DNA of 64,000 nt. Origin: Staphylococcus nepalensis (GTDB lineage: Bacteria > Bacillota > Bacilli > Staphylococcales > Staphylococcaceae). This document shows positions 9,829 through 19,738 of the stretch, one piece after another. Each line of letters opens with the position of its first letter. The stretch's first letter is position 1. The position numbers and the translations under genes are program-made. Below the pieces are notes generated by a model, which was not told where the DNA came from, made no database searches, and saw only the letters and a list, made by a program, of their open reading frames with translations. The stretch covers positions 310,001 to 374,000 of the forward strand of contig NZ_BMCF01000002.1 of assembly GCF_014635045.1 (NCBI RefSeq), read 5' to 3'.

Positions 9829-11505
9829 ATGCTACAAACCTTATCTATTAAACAATTCGCAATTATTGATGAATTAGAAATACAATTTGGGCAAGGTCTG
9901 ACTGTTTTAAGTGGTGAAACAGGCGCCGGTAAATCCATTATTATAGATGCAATTGGACAATTAATCGGCATGCGTGCTTCATCCAATTTTGTTAGACATG
10001 GAGAGAAAAAAGCAATCATTGAAGGAATCTTTGATATCGATGATAGCAAAGAAGCCATCTCGATTCTTCATGATTTATCTATTGATGTAGATGAAGACTT
10101 TTTATTAGTCAAAAGAGAAATTTTCAGCTCTGGTAAAAGTATTTGTAGAGTCAATAACCAAACAGTTACTTTACAAGACTTACGTAAAATTATGCAAGAA
10201 TTGTTAGATATACATGGCCAACATGAAACGCAAACATTATTAAAACAAAAATATCATCTACAATTATTAGACAATTATGCAGAAAATACATATAAAGATT
10301 TACTCGATAAGTATGTGGTAACTTATGATAAGTATAAAGCTAAGAAAAAAGAATTAGAGGATTTAGAATCAGCTGATCAAGCTTTATTACAACGTTTGGA
10401 CTTATTAAAATTTCAATACGAAGAATTGCAAGAAGCAAATTTACTTGAAGATGAAGTAACACAACTTGAAATTGATATCAAACGTATCCAAAACTCAGAA
10501 AGTTTGAGTTTAGCATTAAATAATGCACATGTTACATTAACTGATGAACATGCAATTACAGATCGTTTGTATGAATTAAGTAATCAATTGCAATCTATTA
10601 GCGAGATACTACCTGATAAATATGATCGTTTGAAAGAGGACGTAGACCAGTTTTATTATACGCTTGAAGACGCTAAACACCAATTATATGACGATTTAAC
10701 CAACACAGAATTTGATGAACAATATTTAAATGAGTTAGAATCTAGGATGAATTTATTAAATAGTTTAAAACGTAAATATGGTAAAGACATTAATGAGCTC
10801 ATCATTTATCAAGACAAAATGGCAGATGAAATTAATAAAATAGAAAATTACGAAGAAAGTACTGCGCAATTACGCCAAGAAATCGATGATTTATACCATA
10901 ATGTTATCGAATTAGGCGAAAAACTATCAAAAGAAAGACGAAAGGTTGCACAATCATTGCGTAATCATATAGTAGACGAAATCCAGAATCTTCAAATGAA
11001 AGATGCTAATTTAGAAATCTCATTCAAAACATTAGATGTGCCAAATCGAGAAGGTATAGAGCTTGTTGAATTTTTAATCAGTCCAAATAAAGGTGAACCA
11101 TTAAAAAGTTTAAATAAAATTGCCTCTGGTGGAGAACTTTCTAGAATTATGCTTGCATTAAAAACAATTTTTGTTAAAACAAGAGGACAAACAGCAATAT
11201 TATTCGATGAGGTTGATTCTGGCGTCTCTGGCCAAGCCGCACAAAAAATGGCTGAAAAAATGAAAGGGTTAGCTAAACATATTCAAGTCATATGTATTTC
11301 TCATCTACCCCAAGTTGCTTCTATGAGCGATCATCATTTGTTTATTAGTAAAAATACAAGTGCAGATAGGACGACAACACAAGTCCAAGAATTGACAGGA
11401 GAAGAACGAATCGATGAAGTAGCAAGAATGATTTCTGGAGCAAGCGTGACTAAACTCACTAGACAAAATGCTAAAGAAATGATTGAGCAAAACCATAAAT
11501 CATAA
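9829..11505 (+). CDS. recN: DNA repair protein RecN
   Basis: A 558-residue SMC-like ATPase that gathers at double-strand breaks and assists end-pairing during recombination. Walker A is GETGAGKS (residues 29-36), the ABC signature is ASGGELSRIMLALK and Walker B is AILFDEVDSGVSG; two long coiled-coil arms fill about 155-365. RBS is AAGGAAGTG. No LexA-type box is seen directly upstream, and transcription probably comes from argR. Length and motifs indicate an intact protein. Confidence 0.97.
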   Translation: MLQTLSIKQFAIIDELEIQFGQGLTVLSGETGAGKSIIIDAIGQLIGMRASSNFVRHGEKKAIIEGIFDIDDSKEAISILHDLSIDVDEDFLLVKREIFSSGKSICRVNNQTVTLQDLRKIMQELLDIHGQHETQTLLKQKYHLQLLDNYAENTYKDLLDKYVVTYDKYKAKKKELEDLESADQALLQRLDLLKFQYEELQEANLLEDEVTQLEIDIKRIQNSESLSLALNNAHVTLTDEHAITDRLYELSNQLQSISEILPDKYDRLKEDVDQFYYTLEDAKHQLYDDLTNTEFDEQYLNELESRMNLLNSLKRKYGKDINELIIYQDKMADEINKIENYEESTAQLRQEIDDLYHNVIELGEKLSKERRKVAQSLRNHIVDEIQNLQMKDANLEISFKTLDVPNREGIELVEFLISPNKGEPLKSLNKIASGGELSRIMLALKTIFVKTRGQTAILFDEVDSGVSGQAAQKMAEKMKGLAKHIQVICISHLPQVASMSDHHLFISKNTSADRTTTQVQELTGEERIDEVARMISGASVTKLTRQNAKEMIEQNHKS

Positions 11506-11582
11506 ATAAGATATCGCTTTTATTTTGTTATTTTAGGGAAAAGACTGAGTAAGACAAATAATCAGTGAAGGGTGTCGATTTT

Positions 11583-12479
11583 ATGCAGTACCAACATTTA
11601 ATTGAACCGTCAAACACATTAACTGGAAATGTAGCTGTTTTATATGCAAATGACGAGAAAATGATTGCTGTTTTAGTAAAGGCGTTAATGATGACTGATA
11701 TTGATATCTACATCTACGATACACAAGATACTACTGAAATCATACGTTCTTTTAACTTAGAGTCACAAATTTTAAATAGAATTCATACTTTTACGTTTTC
11801 AAGTGATTATCAATTATTGAAACAATGTTCAGAAGATTTATCTCGTGGAAAAATTTCAGTTTTAATGAAAGGCAATATGAAAGCTTCTTCACTCTTATCA
11901 TTTATATTGAGTAATAAAAACTTTATAGATAATTATGGCTTTTTAAATCACCTCGTATGTTTCAATGTACCAAATTATCATAAAACATTAATGGTTAGTG
12001 ACGTAGCTTACAATATTTCACCTACCATAGAAGAGAAAAAACAAATTATTAATAATTTAGTTCATTTTAGCAAAAAAATAGGGTACACCCACTTTAACAT
12101 TGGTTTATTATCTTCAGTAGAATCCCCTCATAAAAAGATTCAATCCTCAGTGGATGCTGAAAAAATTAAACACATTTTTAATAGGGAAGCAAACGACTAT
12201 TTAAATATTGATGGCCCCATTCTTTTTGATAATGCAATTAGCAAAAAGAATGCAATTCAAAAGAACATTAAATCTAATATTGCTGGAGATGTTGATGCGT
12301 TGATTGTCTCAAATACTGATGTTGGTAGTGTGTTGTCTAAATCATTGGTTTATTTTAGTAATGCCAGTGTAGCAAGTTTATTACTTGGTGCAAAATTCCC
12401 AATCGTATTCACATCAAGAACTGAGAACAAACAAAATAAATTGGATTCTTTATTACTTGCTTTGAGAGCACAAAATTAA
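11583..12479 (+). CDS. ptb: Phosphate butyryltransferase-family protein (Ptb-like)
   Basis: A 298-residue protein of the phosphate acetyl/butyryltransferase family, which interconverts acyl-CoA plus phosphate with acyl-phosphate plus CoA. Landmarks shared with Bacillus Ptb are VLMKGN, SDVAYNISP, DGPILFDNAIS, SKSLVYF and GAKFPIVFTSR. The ATG at 11583 has GAAGGG about 10 bases upstream; an in-frame GTG at 11565 lies over this RBS and is less likely. B. subtilis carries ptb at the head of its bkd operon together with bcd and buk; here neither partner is visible and lpdV starts 543 bases later. The substrate is probably branched acyl-CoA, by context only. Confidence 0.82.
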   Translation: MQYQHLIEPSNTLTGNVAVLYANDEKMIAVLVKALMMTDIDIYIYDTQDTTEIIRSFNLESQILNRIHTFTFSSDYQLLKQCSEDLSRGKISVLMKGNMKASSLLSFILSNKNFIDNYGFLNHLVCFNVPNYHKTLMVSDVAYNISPTIEEKKQIINNLVHFSKKIGYTHFNIGLLSSVESPHKKIQSSVDAEKIKHIFNREANDYLNIDGPILFDNAISKKNAIQKNIKSNIAGDVDALIVSNTDVGSVLSKSLVYFSNASVASLLLGAKFPIVFTSRTENKQNKLDSLLLALRAQN

Positions 12480-13022
12480 ATTCAACTACTAAATTTATTT
12501 GAATTATTACACTAATATTAAGGTTATTAATTTTATAATGGCAAAATTTGATGTAAAATAGTAAAGGATATTAGTTAATAGATCAATTTCGAGTTTAAAT
12601 TTTATATTATTCTAATTAATAGGTGCTGAGTTTTTCTATTAATTGAATTCTTATTGTAATCATTGTCGATAATCTTATAACATGGTAATCGATTAAAAGT
12701 ATTGGTTTCTTCTAGTAATCATAAATTCAAGTGTGTATCGTTTTTTAATGATTTTAAAGTAAAGATACTGCAAACAAATCACTTTTAAAATTTAAAGGTG
12801 ATTTCATTGGCATGTTTAAATAAATAACTTTGAAACAATATAGTTTACACAGTATGTGATTACCGTTTGAAATTTTGTTGGGCTAGTATATTTTAAACAC
12901 TATATTTCTAGTTATCATCATATCATTTCAGGTAAACTAAATTTTAATCAATACAGCATACATAAACTTGTATAAATAGGATGCTTTAAGAAAAGGCTAA
13001 TATGATAGTTAGGAGTCAAAAC
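12480..13022. other. 543-base AT-rich spacer between ptb and lpdV
   Basis: No supported gene. It holds a weak stem-loop at 12776-12804 and no recognisable remnant of bcd or buk. The last 60 bases presumably include the lpdV-bkd promoter, but no clear -35/-10 pair stands out. Confidence 0.6.
12776..12804 (+). terminator. Weak stem-loop, possible ptb terminator
   Basis: Arms 12776-12786 and 12794-12804 pair with one G-U and a 7-base loop. The stem is AT-rich and no real T-run follows, so terminator function is doubtful. Confidence 0.3.
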
Positions 13023-14444
13023 ATGGCAGATGAAAAATATGATTTAGTAATTTTAGGTGGAGGAACAGCTGGATACGTATCAGCGATCAGGGCGTCTCAG
13101 CTAGGTAAAAAAGTGGCGTTAGTAGAAAAATCTATGTTAGGAGGCACATGCTTACATAAAGGATGTATACCAACAAAAGCGCTTTTGAAATCTGCTGATG
13201 TGTTGAGGACAGTAGCAAATTCAAGCGAATTTGGCGTCGATATAGATAATTTCAAATTGAATTTTTCGCAAATCCAAGCACGTAAAAATGAAGTGGTTCA
13301 ACAAATGTTTAGTGGCGTTAAACAACTGATGGATCATAATAAAATAGATGTTTTTAATGGCGTTGGACGCATTTTAGGTCCTTCTATCTTTTCACCACAA
13401 AGCGGCACAGTTTCAGTAGAATACGAAGATGGAGAATCCGAGTTAATACCAAATAACAATGTACTTATTTGTACTGGATCTAAACCTATGTCATTACCAT
13501 TTTTACCATTTGATGGAGACATAGTGTTATCTAGTGACGATATATTAAAATTAGACGAATTGCCACAATCGCTTGCTATCATTGGTGGCGGGGTTATTGG
13601 TTTAGAGTTTGCGTCTCTCATGGTAGATTTTGGTGTTCAGGTTTCAGTAATTGAAGCCGGTGAAACTATTTTACCGACTGAAAGCAAACTATTGGCTAAG
13701 TCTCTACAAAATGAATTAGAAAATAGAGGCGTGACATTTTACATAAATACACAATTAGCAGAAGCACAGTGTTCAGTAAACGAAAATAATATTGAATTAA
13801 TACTCGGAGAAGATGTTCAAGTATATGACAAAGTATTAGTCGCAATTGGTCGTAACCCGAACACTACAGATATCGGGTTAAACAATACGAAAATTGAGTT
13901 GACCGACAAACAGCACATTGTTGTTAATGAATATCAACAAACAAAAGACAAACATATTTATGCTGCTGGTGATTGTATAGGTAAATTACAATTAGCTCAT
14001 GTTGGTTCAAAAGAAGGGTTGACAGCTATTGAGCATATGTTTGATGTTTCGCCAATACCTATAGATTATAATAAAATGCCTAAATGTGTTTACACCCAGC
14101 CTGAAGTTGCAAGTATTGGTAAAAATAAAAATGAAGCGACTCATGAAGGTATAAAAGCAAAAGCAGTTAAAGTGCCATTTAAAGCAATAGGGAAAGCAGT
14201 AATTGAAAATACCAAAAATCTAAATGGCTTTTGCGAAATCGTGATTGATCAAGAAAATGATACGGTATTAGGCCTCAATATGATCGGACCACATGTGACC
14301 GAACTTATTAATGAAATATCATTGTTCCAATTTATGAATGGTTCAACTTTAGAATTAGGTTTAACAACCCATGCACATCCTTCACTTTCAGAAGTGTTAA
14401 TGGAACTAGGATTAAAAGTTGAAAACAGATCAATTCACGTTTAA
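13023..14444 (+). CDS. lpdV: Dihydrolipoamide dehydrogenase of the branched-chain complex (E3)
   Basis: A 473-residue flavoprotein that reoxidises the lipoyl arm of BkdB and passes electrons to NAD. FAD-binding GGGTAGY at the N-terminus, redox disulfide Cys43-Cys48 in GGTCLHKGCIP, the NAD-binding GGGVIGLEFA, the second FAD motif AAGDCIG, and the C-terminal HAHPSLSE with the catalytic His are all present. The ATG at 13023 is chosen because AGGAG lies 7 bases upstream; an earlier in-frame ATG at 13002 lacks one. It heads the lpdV-bkdAA-bkdAB-bkdB operon. A second, PDH-linked E3 is expected elsewhere in the genome. Confidence 0.95.
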   Translation: MADEKYDLVILGGGTAGYVSAIRASQLGKKVALVEKSMLGGTCLHKGCIPTKALLKSADVLRTVANSSEFGVDIDNFKLNFSQIQARKNEVVQQMFSGVKQLMDHNKIDVFNGVGRILGPSIFSPQSGTVSVEYEDGESELIPNNNVLICTGSKPMSLPFLPFDGDIVLSSDDILKLDELPQSLAIIGGGVIGLEFASLMVDFGVQVSVIEAGETILPTESKLLAKSLQNELENRGVTFYINTQLAEAQCSVNENNIELILGEDVQVYDKVLVAIGRNPNTTDIGLNNTKIELTDKQHIVVNEYQQTKDKHIYAAGDCIGKLQLAHVGSKEGLTAIEHMFDVSPIPIDYNKMPKCVYTQPEVASIGKNKNEATHEGIKAKAVKVPFKAIGKAVIENTKNLNGFCEIVIDQENDTVLGLNMIGPHVTELINEISLFQFMNGSTLELGLTTHAHPSLSEVLMELGLKVENRSIHV

Positions 14445-14460
14445 TTAAGGAGGATTCAAA

Positions 14461-15459
14461 ATGTTTGATTATAAATCAGCAGGTCTTAGTAAATCTGAAC
14501 TACAATCTATGTATAAGTGGATGGATTTAGGCCGAAAAATTGATGAACGCATGTGGTTATTAAACCGTGCAGGGAAAATCCCATTTGTTATAAGTTGTCA
14601 AGGACAAGAAGCAACACAAATTGGAATGGCTTTTGCAATGCAAGAGGGAGATATTTCATCACCCTATTATAGAGATCTCGCACTAGTAACATATTTAGGT
14701 ATGACTCCGCTAGATTCAATGTTAGCCGCTTTTGGTAAACGTGATGATATTAGTTCTGGCGGAAAGCAAATGCCATCACATTTTAGTAAAAAAGAAAAAG
14801 GCATCTTATCTCAAGGTTCACCAGTAGCAACACAAATTTTACATGCGGTCGGTGCAGCTTTAGCACTCAAAATGGATAACAAACAAAACATCGCAATGAC
14901 AACTGTAGGTGAAGGTAGTTCAAACCAAGGCGATTTCCATGAAGGATTAAACTTTGCCGGCGTACATAAATTACCTTTTATTTGTGTCATAGAAAATAAT
15001 AAATATGCTATTTCTGTACCTGATTCATTACAATATGGTGCAGAAAAATTATCAGATCGTGCGTTAGGATATGGTATTCATGGTGAGCAAGTAGATGGTA
15101 ACGATCCGATTGCTGTTTACAAAATAATGAAAGAAGCGCGTGAGCGTGCATTAAACGGTGGCGGCTCAACTTTAATTGAAGCGATGTGTACAAGGATGAC
15201 AGCACATTCGTCTGATGATGACGATACATATCGTCCACAAGAAGAACGAAACGCGTTAAAATCATTAGATTGTAACCTTAAATTTAAAGCATTTCTATTA
15301 GAAGAAGACATTATCGATGAACAATGGTTAGAGGAAGTAGAGAAAGAACATAAAGAGATTATAAATCAAGCGACAAAAGAAGCTGAAAAAGCACCTTATC
15401 CATCACCAGAAGAAACTTATACACATGTTTACGAAGAAGGGAGCTTAAATAATGGCTAA
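14461..15459 (+). CDS. bkdAA: Branched-chain 2-oxoacid dehydrogenase E1 alpha
   Basis: A 332-residue thiamin diphosphate subunit that decarboxylates 2-oxoacids from Val, Leu and Ile. The TPP motif runs from Gly150 (GEGSSNQGDFHEG) to the Asn-Asn pair at 179-180 (ENNKYAIS). The phosphorylation-loop region MTAHSSDDD is typical of the E1 alpha family. A strong AAGGAGG RBS is 5 bases upstream. The end overlaps bkdAB by 8 bases, so the alpha and beta chains are translationally coupled. The product feeds branched-chain starter CoAs to FabH for anteiso and iso fatty acids. Confidence 0.95.
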   Translation: MFDYKSAGLSKSELQSMYKWMDLGRKIDERMWLLNRAGKIPFVISCQGQEATQIGMAFAMQEGDISSPYYRDLALVTYLGMTPLDSMLAAFGKRDDISSGGKQMPSHFSKKEKGILSQGSPVATQILHAVGAALALKMDNKQNIAMTTVGEGSSNQGDFHEGLNFAGVHKLPFICVIENNKYAISVPDSLQYGAEKLSDRALGYGIHGEQVDGNDPIAVYKIMKEARERALNGGGSTLIEAMCTRMTAHSSDDDDTYRPQEERNALKSLDCNLKFKAFLLEEDIIDEQWLEEVEKEHKEIINQATKEAEKAPYPSPEETYTHVYEEGSLNNG

Positions 15460-16435
15460 AATATCTTATTTAGAAGCTATCCAACAAGGCTTAGATCAAG
15501 CAATGGAAAAAGATGACAACGTATTTGTATTAGGAGAAGATGTTGGTAAAAAAGGAGGCGTCTTCGGTGTAACGTTGGGATTACAGGAAAAATATGGCAT
15601 CGCACGTGTATTAGACACGCCCTTAGCCGAATCTAATATTGTAGGGACTGGCATCGGTGCAGCAATGATGGGAAAACGACCAGTTGCTGAAATACAATTT
15701 GCAGAATACATTTTACCTGCTACAAACCAAATTATGAGTGAAGCGGCAAAAATGAGATACCGTTCAAATAATGATTGGCATTGTCCTATAACAATCCGTG
15801 CTCCTTTTGGCGGGGGTATACATGGAGCGTTATACCATTCACAAAGTGTGGAGTCTATTTTTTCATCTACGCCAGGTTTATCTATTGTTATCCCTTCTTC
15901 GCCATACGATGCAAAAGGGTTACTGCTCTCATCTATTGAGTCTAACGATCCCGTTTTATATTTTGAACATAAAAAAGCTTACCGCTTATTAAAAGAAGAA
16001 GTGCCAGATTCATACTATACTGTGCCGATTGGTAAAGCGGATGTAAAACGTGAAGGTGAGGATATTACAGTATTTACATATGGTCTATGTGTAAATTACT
16101 GTATACAGGCTGCTGATATGTTAGAAGAAGAAGGTATTAATGTAGAGGTAGTTGATTTACGTACGGTATATCCTTTAGATAAAAAAACAATCATTGAAAG
16201 AGCAAAAATGACAGGGAAAATATTATTAGTCACTGAAGACAACCTAGAAGGTAGCGTTATTTCTGAAGTTGCTGCTATTATTTCCGAAAACTGTTTATTT
16301 GACCTCGACGCGCCTATCATGAGATTAGCTGGACCTGATGTGCCATCAATGCCGTTTGCGCCGACGCTTGAAGATGAGTTTATGATGAATCCAGAAAAAA
16401 TAAAAACGAAAATGCGTGAACTCGCAGAATTTTAA
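15452..16435 (+). CDS. bkdAB: Branched-chain 2-oxoacid dehydrogenase E1 beta
   Basis: The 327-residue partner of E1 alpha, forming the alpha2-beta2 core and completing the TPP site. It shows the transketolase pyrimidine-binding region with VLGEDVGKKGGVFGVT, then PLAESNIVGTGIGAA and FAEYILPA, and the C-terminal transketolase domain with VDLRTVYPLD and VTEDNLEGS. The length is standard. It begins inside the last codons of bkdAA and ends 12 bases before bkdB. Confidence 0.95.
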   Translation: MAKISYLEAIQQGLDQAMEKDDNVFVLGEDVGKKGGVFGVTLGLQEKYGIARVLDTPLAESNIVGTGIGAAMMGKRPVAEIQFAEYILPATNQIMSEAAKMRYRSNNDWHCPITIRAPFGGGIHGALYHSQSVESIFSSTPGLSIVIPSSPYDAKGLLLSSIESNDPVLYFEHKKAYRLLKEEVPDSYYTVPIGKADVKREGEDITVFTYGLCVNYCIQAADMLEEEGINVEVVDLRTVYPLDKKTIIERAKMTGKILLVTEDNLEGSVISEVAAIISENCLFDLDAPIMRLAGPDVPSMPFAPTLEDEFMMNPEKIKTKMRELAEF

Positions 16436-16447
16436 GGAGGCACAATC

Positions 16448-17719
16448 ATGGAAATTAAAATGCCTAAACTCGGCGAAAGTGTACATGAAGGAACAATAGA
16501 ACAATGGCTGGTTTCTGTAGGCGATAAAATCGAGGAATATGATCCTCTTTGTGAAGTGATTACTGATAAAGTAACAGCTGAAGTACCTTCTTCTTATGCA
16601 GGGACAGTTCGCGAAATCATTGTTGAAGAAGGTACTACTGTTGAAGTTGGAGAAGTTATTTGCTACTTAGAGACAGAAGAAACAGTATCGAACGATAGCG
16701 ATCAGACCCACCCAAAAACTGAAACTGAAGTGAAATCAACACAAAATGATAAAAATACAAAGGGTCAAGCGCATAATAATACAAGTTTATCAGAAAGCGA
16801 ACCTAAAAATAACGGTAGATTTTCACCTGTAGTATTTAAACTGGCTTCTGAACACCAAATAGATCTTCCCCAAGTTACGGGTACTGGCTTTGAAGGTAGA
16901 GTAACTAAAAAAGATATTGAAAATGTCATTAAAGAAGGAACTCATAGAATAGGTTCTGAAATCATTGCACCTAAAGATTCTCCTAAAGTAAGTAAGCAAG
17001 TTCAATATAATGAACCTTCTCCAGGTTCAGCTATACCAGTTAATGGTGTACGTAAGCAAATAGCAGAAAATATGGTGCACAGTGTCAATGAAATTCCACA
17101 TGCATGGATGATGGTCGAAGCTGACGCTACGAATCTTGTTAAAACGAGAGATTACCATAAAAACAGTTTCAAAGAAAACGAAGGTTACAACTTAACTTAT
17201 TTTGCATTCTTTGTTAAAGCTGTAGCTGAAGGGCTAAAAGCATATCCGCTTCTAAATAGTAGCTGGCAAGACTCTGAAATAGTGATGCATAAAGATGTTA
17301 ATATATCAATTGCCGTAGCTGATGAAGAGAAACTATATGTACCAGTTATTCAAAATGCGGATGAAAAATCACTTAAAGGTATAGCGAGAGAAATAAATGA
17401 TTTAGCTCAAAAAGCACGTAACAAAAAGTTAAGAACAGAAGATATGCAAGGTGGCACATTCACAGTGAATAACACCGGAACATTTGGTTCAGTGTCATCG
17501 ATGGGCATCATTAACCACCCTGAAGCAGCTATTTTACAAATTGAGTCTATTGTTAAAAAACCCGTAGTCATTGAGGATATGATAGCAATTAGACATATGG
17601 TTAATTTATGTATTTCGATTGATCACCGTATTTTAGATGGCTTACAAGCAGGAAGATTTATGAACTTTGTAAAAACAAGAATTGAGCAATACTCTATTGA
17701 AAATACAAGTATATACTAA
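16448..17719 (+). CDS. bkdB: Branched-chain 2-oxoacid dehydrogenase E2 (dihydrolipoyl acyltransferase)
   Basis: A 423-residue core subunit. One N-terminal lipoyl domain (1-78) carries Lys41 in ITDKVTAEV for lipoate; a charged Asn/Thr/Lys linker follows; the E3-binding domain is about 120-155 (FSPVVFKLASEHQIDL); the catalytic domain (about 195-423) ends with SIDHRILDG, where His393 is the acyltransfer residue. RBS is AAGGAGG. The lipoylated Lys ties this gene to the LipM route at the left edge of the window. No obvious terminator follows within the next 100 bases. Confidence 0.95.
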   Translation: MEIKMPKLGESVHEGTIEQWLVSVGDKIEEYDPLCEVITDKVTAEVPSSYAGTVREIIVEEGTTVEVGEVICYLETEETVSNDSDQTHPKTETEVKSTQNDKNTKGQAHNNTSLSESEPKNNGRFSPVVFKLASEHQIDLPQVTGTGFEGRVTKKDIENVIKEGTHRIGSEIIAPKDSPKVSKQVQYNEPSPGSAIPVNGVRKQIAENMVHSVNEIPHAWMMVEADATNLVKTRDYHKNSFKENEGYNLTYFAFFVKAVAEGLKAYPLLNSSWQDSEIVMHKDVNISIAVADEEKLYVPVIQNADEKSLKGIAREINDLAQKARNKKLRTEDMQGGTFTVNNTGTFGSVSSMGIINHPEAAILQIESIVKKPVVIEDMIAIRHMVNLCISIDHRILDGLQAGRFMNFVKTRIEQYSIENTSIY

Positions 17720-17932
17720 GATTGTTATTGCATTATTTATCAAATGCTCAATGTTTTTAAAATTAGAGCGATGTATTTCATATTTATATTATGTTTGCGT
17801 GGAATACCATTTCGTCCTCTCAGCTAAACATCAAAACGCTTGATATAAATGTATTTTGGTACCAGTTACCGGCTAACAATTTTATACCATGATGCAGCTC
17901 TGACATTGCTTTGTCATAAGTATTTGTTAAAG

Positions 17933-18103
17933 ATGTCATTAAAAAGAAGTAAGCCTTTGAAATCAAAAGTGTTCATTTTGGTTTCTAGTTTACTTCTTTT
18001 ATTTTATATTTTAAGTATTTATTTCAATGTCTTTAACGTTTCCATGGAGTTTGTCATGCCTTACACATTGAACGCACATGTTGAACTATTGTTTAGATAT
18101 TAG
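17933..18103 (+). CDS. Possible small single-pass membrane protein
   Basis: A 56-codon frame in the spacer between bkdB and brxB. It has a basic start (MSLKRSKPLKSK) followed by a clear hydrophobic helix, about residues 13-32, and a short tail. The upstream sequence offers only a weak TTAAAG, so the start is uncertain and could lie further up in an 84-codon frame opening at 17849. No family is recognised. The positive-inside layout argues for a real membrane peptide; the poor RBS argues against. Confidence 0.4.
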   Translation: MSLKRSKPLKSKVFILVSSLLLLFYILSIYFNVFNVSMEFVMPYTLNAHVELLFRY

Positions 18104-18145
18104 TAGAATGAAGTTAATAAATTGATAATGAAAGGTGATTTGAAA

Positions 18146-18583
18146 ATGGATTTAAATTTTGATTTATATATGAATGACGTAGTAAGCCAAGCTAGAAATG
18201 AAATAGAAGAGGCTGGATATGAGCAATTAACAACTGCAGAAGAAGTAGATAAAGTATTAAATCAAGATGGGACTTCACTCGTTATGGTGAATTCAGTTTG
18301 TGGTTGCGCAGGTGGCATCGCAAGACCAGCAGCAACACATGCTTTACATTATGATGTATTACCAGATAGACTTGTTACAGTTTTTGCTGGGCAAGATAAA
18401 GAGGCAACGCAACAAGCAAGAGATTATTTTAAAGGTTATGCGCCATCTAGTCCATCATTTGCGTTAATAAAAAATGGTGAAATTACTGAGATGATAGAAC
18501 GTCACCAAATCGAAGGTCATGATGTCATGGATGTCATCACTCAATTACAAAACTTATTTGAAGCATATTGTGATGAAAGATAG
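18146..18583 (+). CDS. brxB: Bacilliredoxin BrxB (YqiW family)
   Basis: A 145-residue thioredoxin-fold protein that removes bacillithiol from S-bacillithiolated proteins after oxidative stress. The active site is the CGC motif (Cys52-Gly53-Cys54) in NSVCGCAGG, the mark of BrxA/BrxB. The ATG at 18146 has AAAGGTGA 7 bases upstream. B. subtilis also has this paralogue (yqiW) close to bkd and yqjA, which is why I prefer BrxB to BrxA. Its functional partner, bacillithiol disulfide reductase, is encoded at 46301-47287. Confidence 0.93.
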   Translation: MDLNFDLYMNDVVSQARNEIEEAGYEQLTTAEEVDKVLNQDGTSLVMVNSVCGCAGGIARPAATHALHYDVLPDRLVTVFAGQDKEATQQARDYFKGYAPSSPSFALIKNGEITEMIERHQIEGHDVMDVITQLQNLFEAYCDER

Positions 18584-18594
18584 AGGATAAATCG

Positions 18595-19590
18595 ATGTCG
18601 CGGTTAAATCCATATCGAATCGGATTTAGAACAATTAAAACAGCTATCGGCATGGCACTGGGGATTATTATCGCTAAATTCATAGGTTTAGATAATTTTG
18701 CTTCTAGTGCCATTTTAGTTGTGCTTTGTATTAAGCACACGAAAGTACACTCTCTACAAGCAATTGTATCTCGGTTTGTCTCATGTTTATTAATCTTAAT
18801 TATAGGATCTTTCGTTTTTAGTTACTTAGGTCAAAGTGCCATTGTACTCGGACTCATCGTACTTCTGTTTATACCACTCACTGTAGTTTTCAAAGTACAA
18901 GAAGGCGTGGTAACAAGTTGCGTTATCCTACTTCACGTGTTTAACGCAAATACCATCGATATACACTTATTTATAAATGAAGTTTTACTGTTAATTGTAG
19001 GTCTTGGTATTGCTTTTATAATGAACTTAATCATGCCTAGCTTAGATTTTAAATTAAAGCAATATAAAGACGAAATAGAAAGTCAATTTATAGTTATATT
19101 TGAAAGATTCAGCGCTACGTGTAAAGACCCAAAGCAAACTTTAAATATTTCTTTTAATCAATTACAACTCACAATTCAAAAAGCAAAATCAATAGCCTTT
19201 AGAGATGTTAAAAACCATTTTGTTCGTAACGAAAATTCTTATTACCACTATTTTGATATGAGAGAAGAACAACTAGAATTATTAGAAAGAATGGCTAAAA
19301 TGATTAATCATATTGAAACGCAAGATGCAATTTTGTCAAAAATATGTGGCTTATTTTCTGAAGTTGCTACAAATGTAAATAGTAATGATTATACAGTGTT
19401 AAGATTGCATTCTTTATATGAAATAAGAATAGAACTAAATCAATTAGATTTACCAAAATCACATGCTTCTTTTAGAACGAGAGCGAATATGATGCAATTG
19501 TTAAATGAATTGGAAAAATATTTAGAAGTCAAATCACAATTTGGTTCTTTAAAACTGCACAAAAATAAAAAACTACCAAACCTTTCATAA
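18595..19590 (+). CDS. yqjA: YqjA-type aromatic acid exporter-like membrane protein
   Basis: A 331-residue protein with about six hydrophobic segments in the first 150 residues and a charged helical cytoplasmic half, the layout of the ArAE_1/FUSC-related family (DUF939). The start RIGFRTIKTAIGMALGI is typical. Substrates are not known for the staphylococcal members. It starts 11 bases after brxB with GAGG as RBS and is probably co-transcribed. The next clear terminator is at 19741-19766, 150 bases after the stop. Confidence 0.85.
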   Translation: MSRLNPYRIGFRTIKTAIGMALGIIIAKFIGLDNFASSAILVVLCIKHTKVHSLQAIVSRFVSCLLILIIGSFVFSYLGQSAIVLGLIVLLFIPLTVVFKVQEGVVTSCVILLHVFNANTIDIHLFINEVLLLIVGLGIAFIMNLIMPSLDFKLKQYKDEIESQFIVIFERFSATCKDPKQTLNISFNQLQLTIQKAKSIAFRDVKNHFVRNENSYYHYFDMREEQLELLERMAKMINHIETQDAILSKICGLFSEVATNVNSNDYTVLRLHSLYEIRIELNQLDLPKSHASFRTRANMMQLLNELEKYLEVKSQFGSLKLHKNKKLPNLS

Positions 19591-19738
19591 AATAATAAAA
19601 AGCGAAACATATACAAATTGATCACCTTAACTTGTATAGTGAGAAAGCATAAAAATCTATCTTTTTAAAGATTTTGTATAGCTCTGGCAAGTATAATTAG
19701 AAAAGGTGCAAACGTTGAAATTTTTTTACAAGCAATCT

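Noticed and set aside
12480..13022. Remnants of bcd or buk between ptb and lpdV
   Set aside because: No fragment resembling either protein was found by eye in any frame; a profile search would be needed to settle it.
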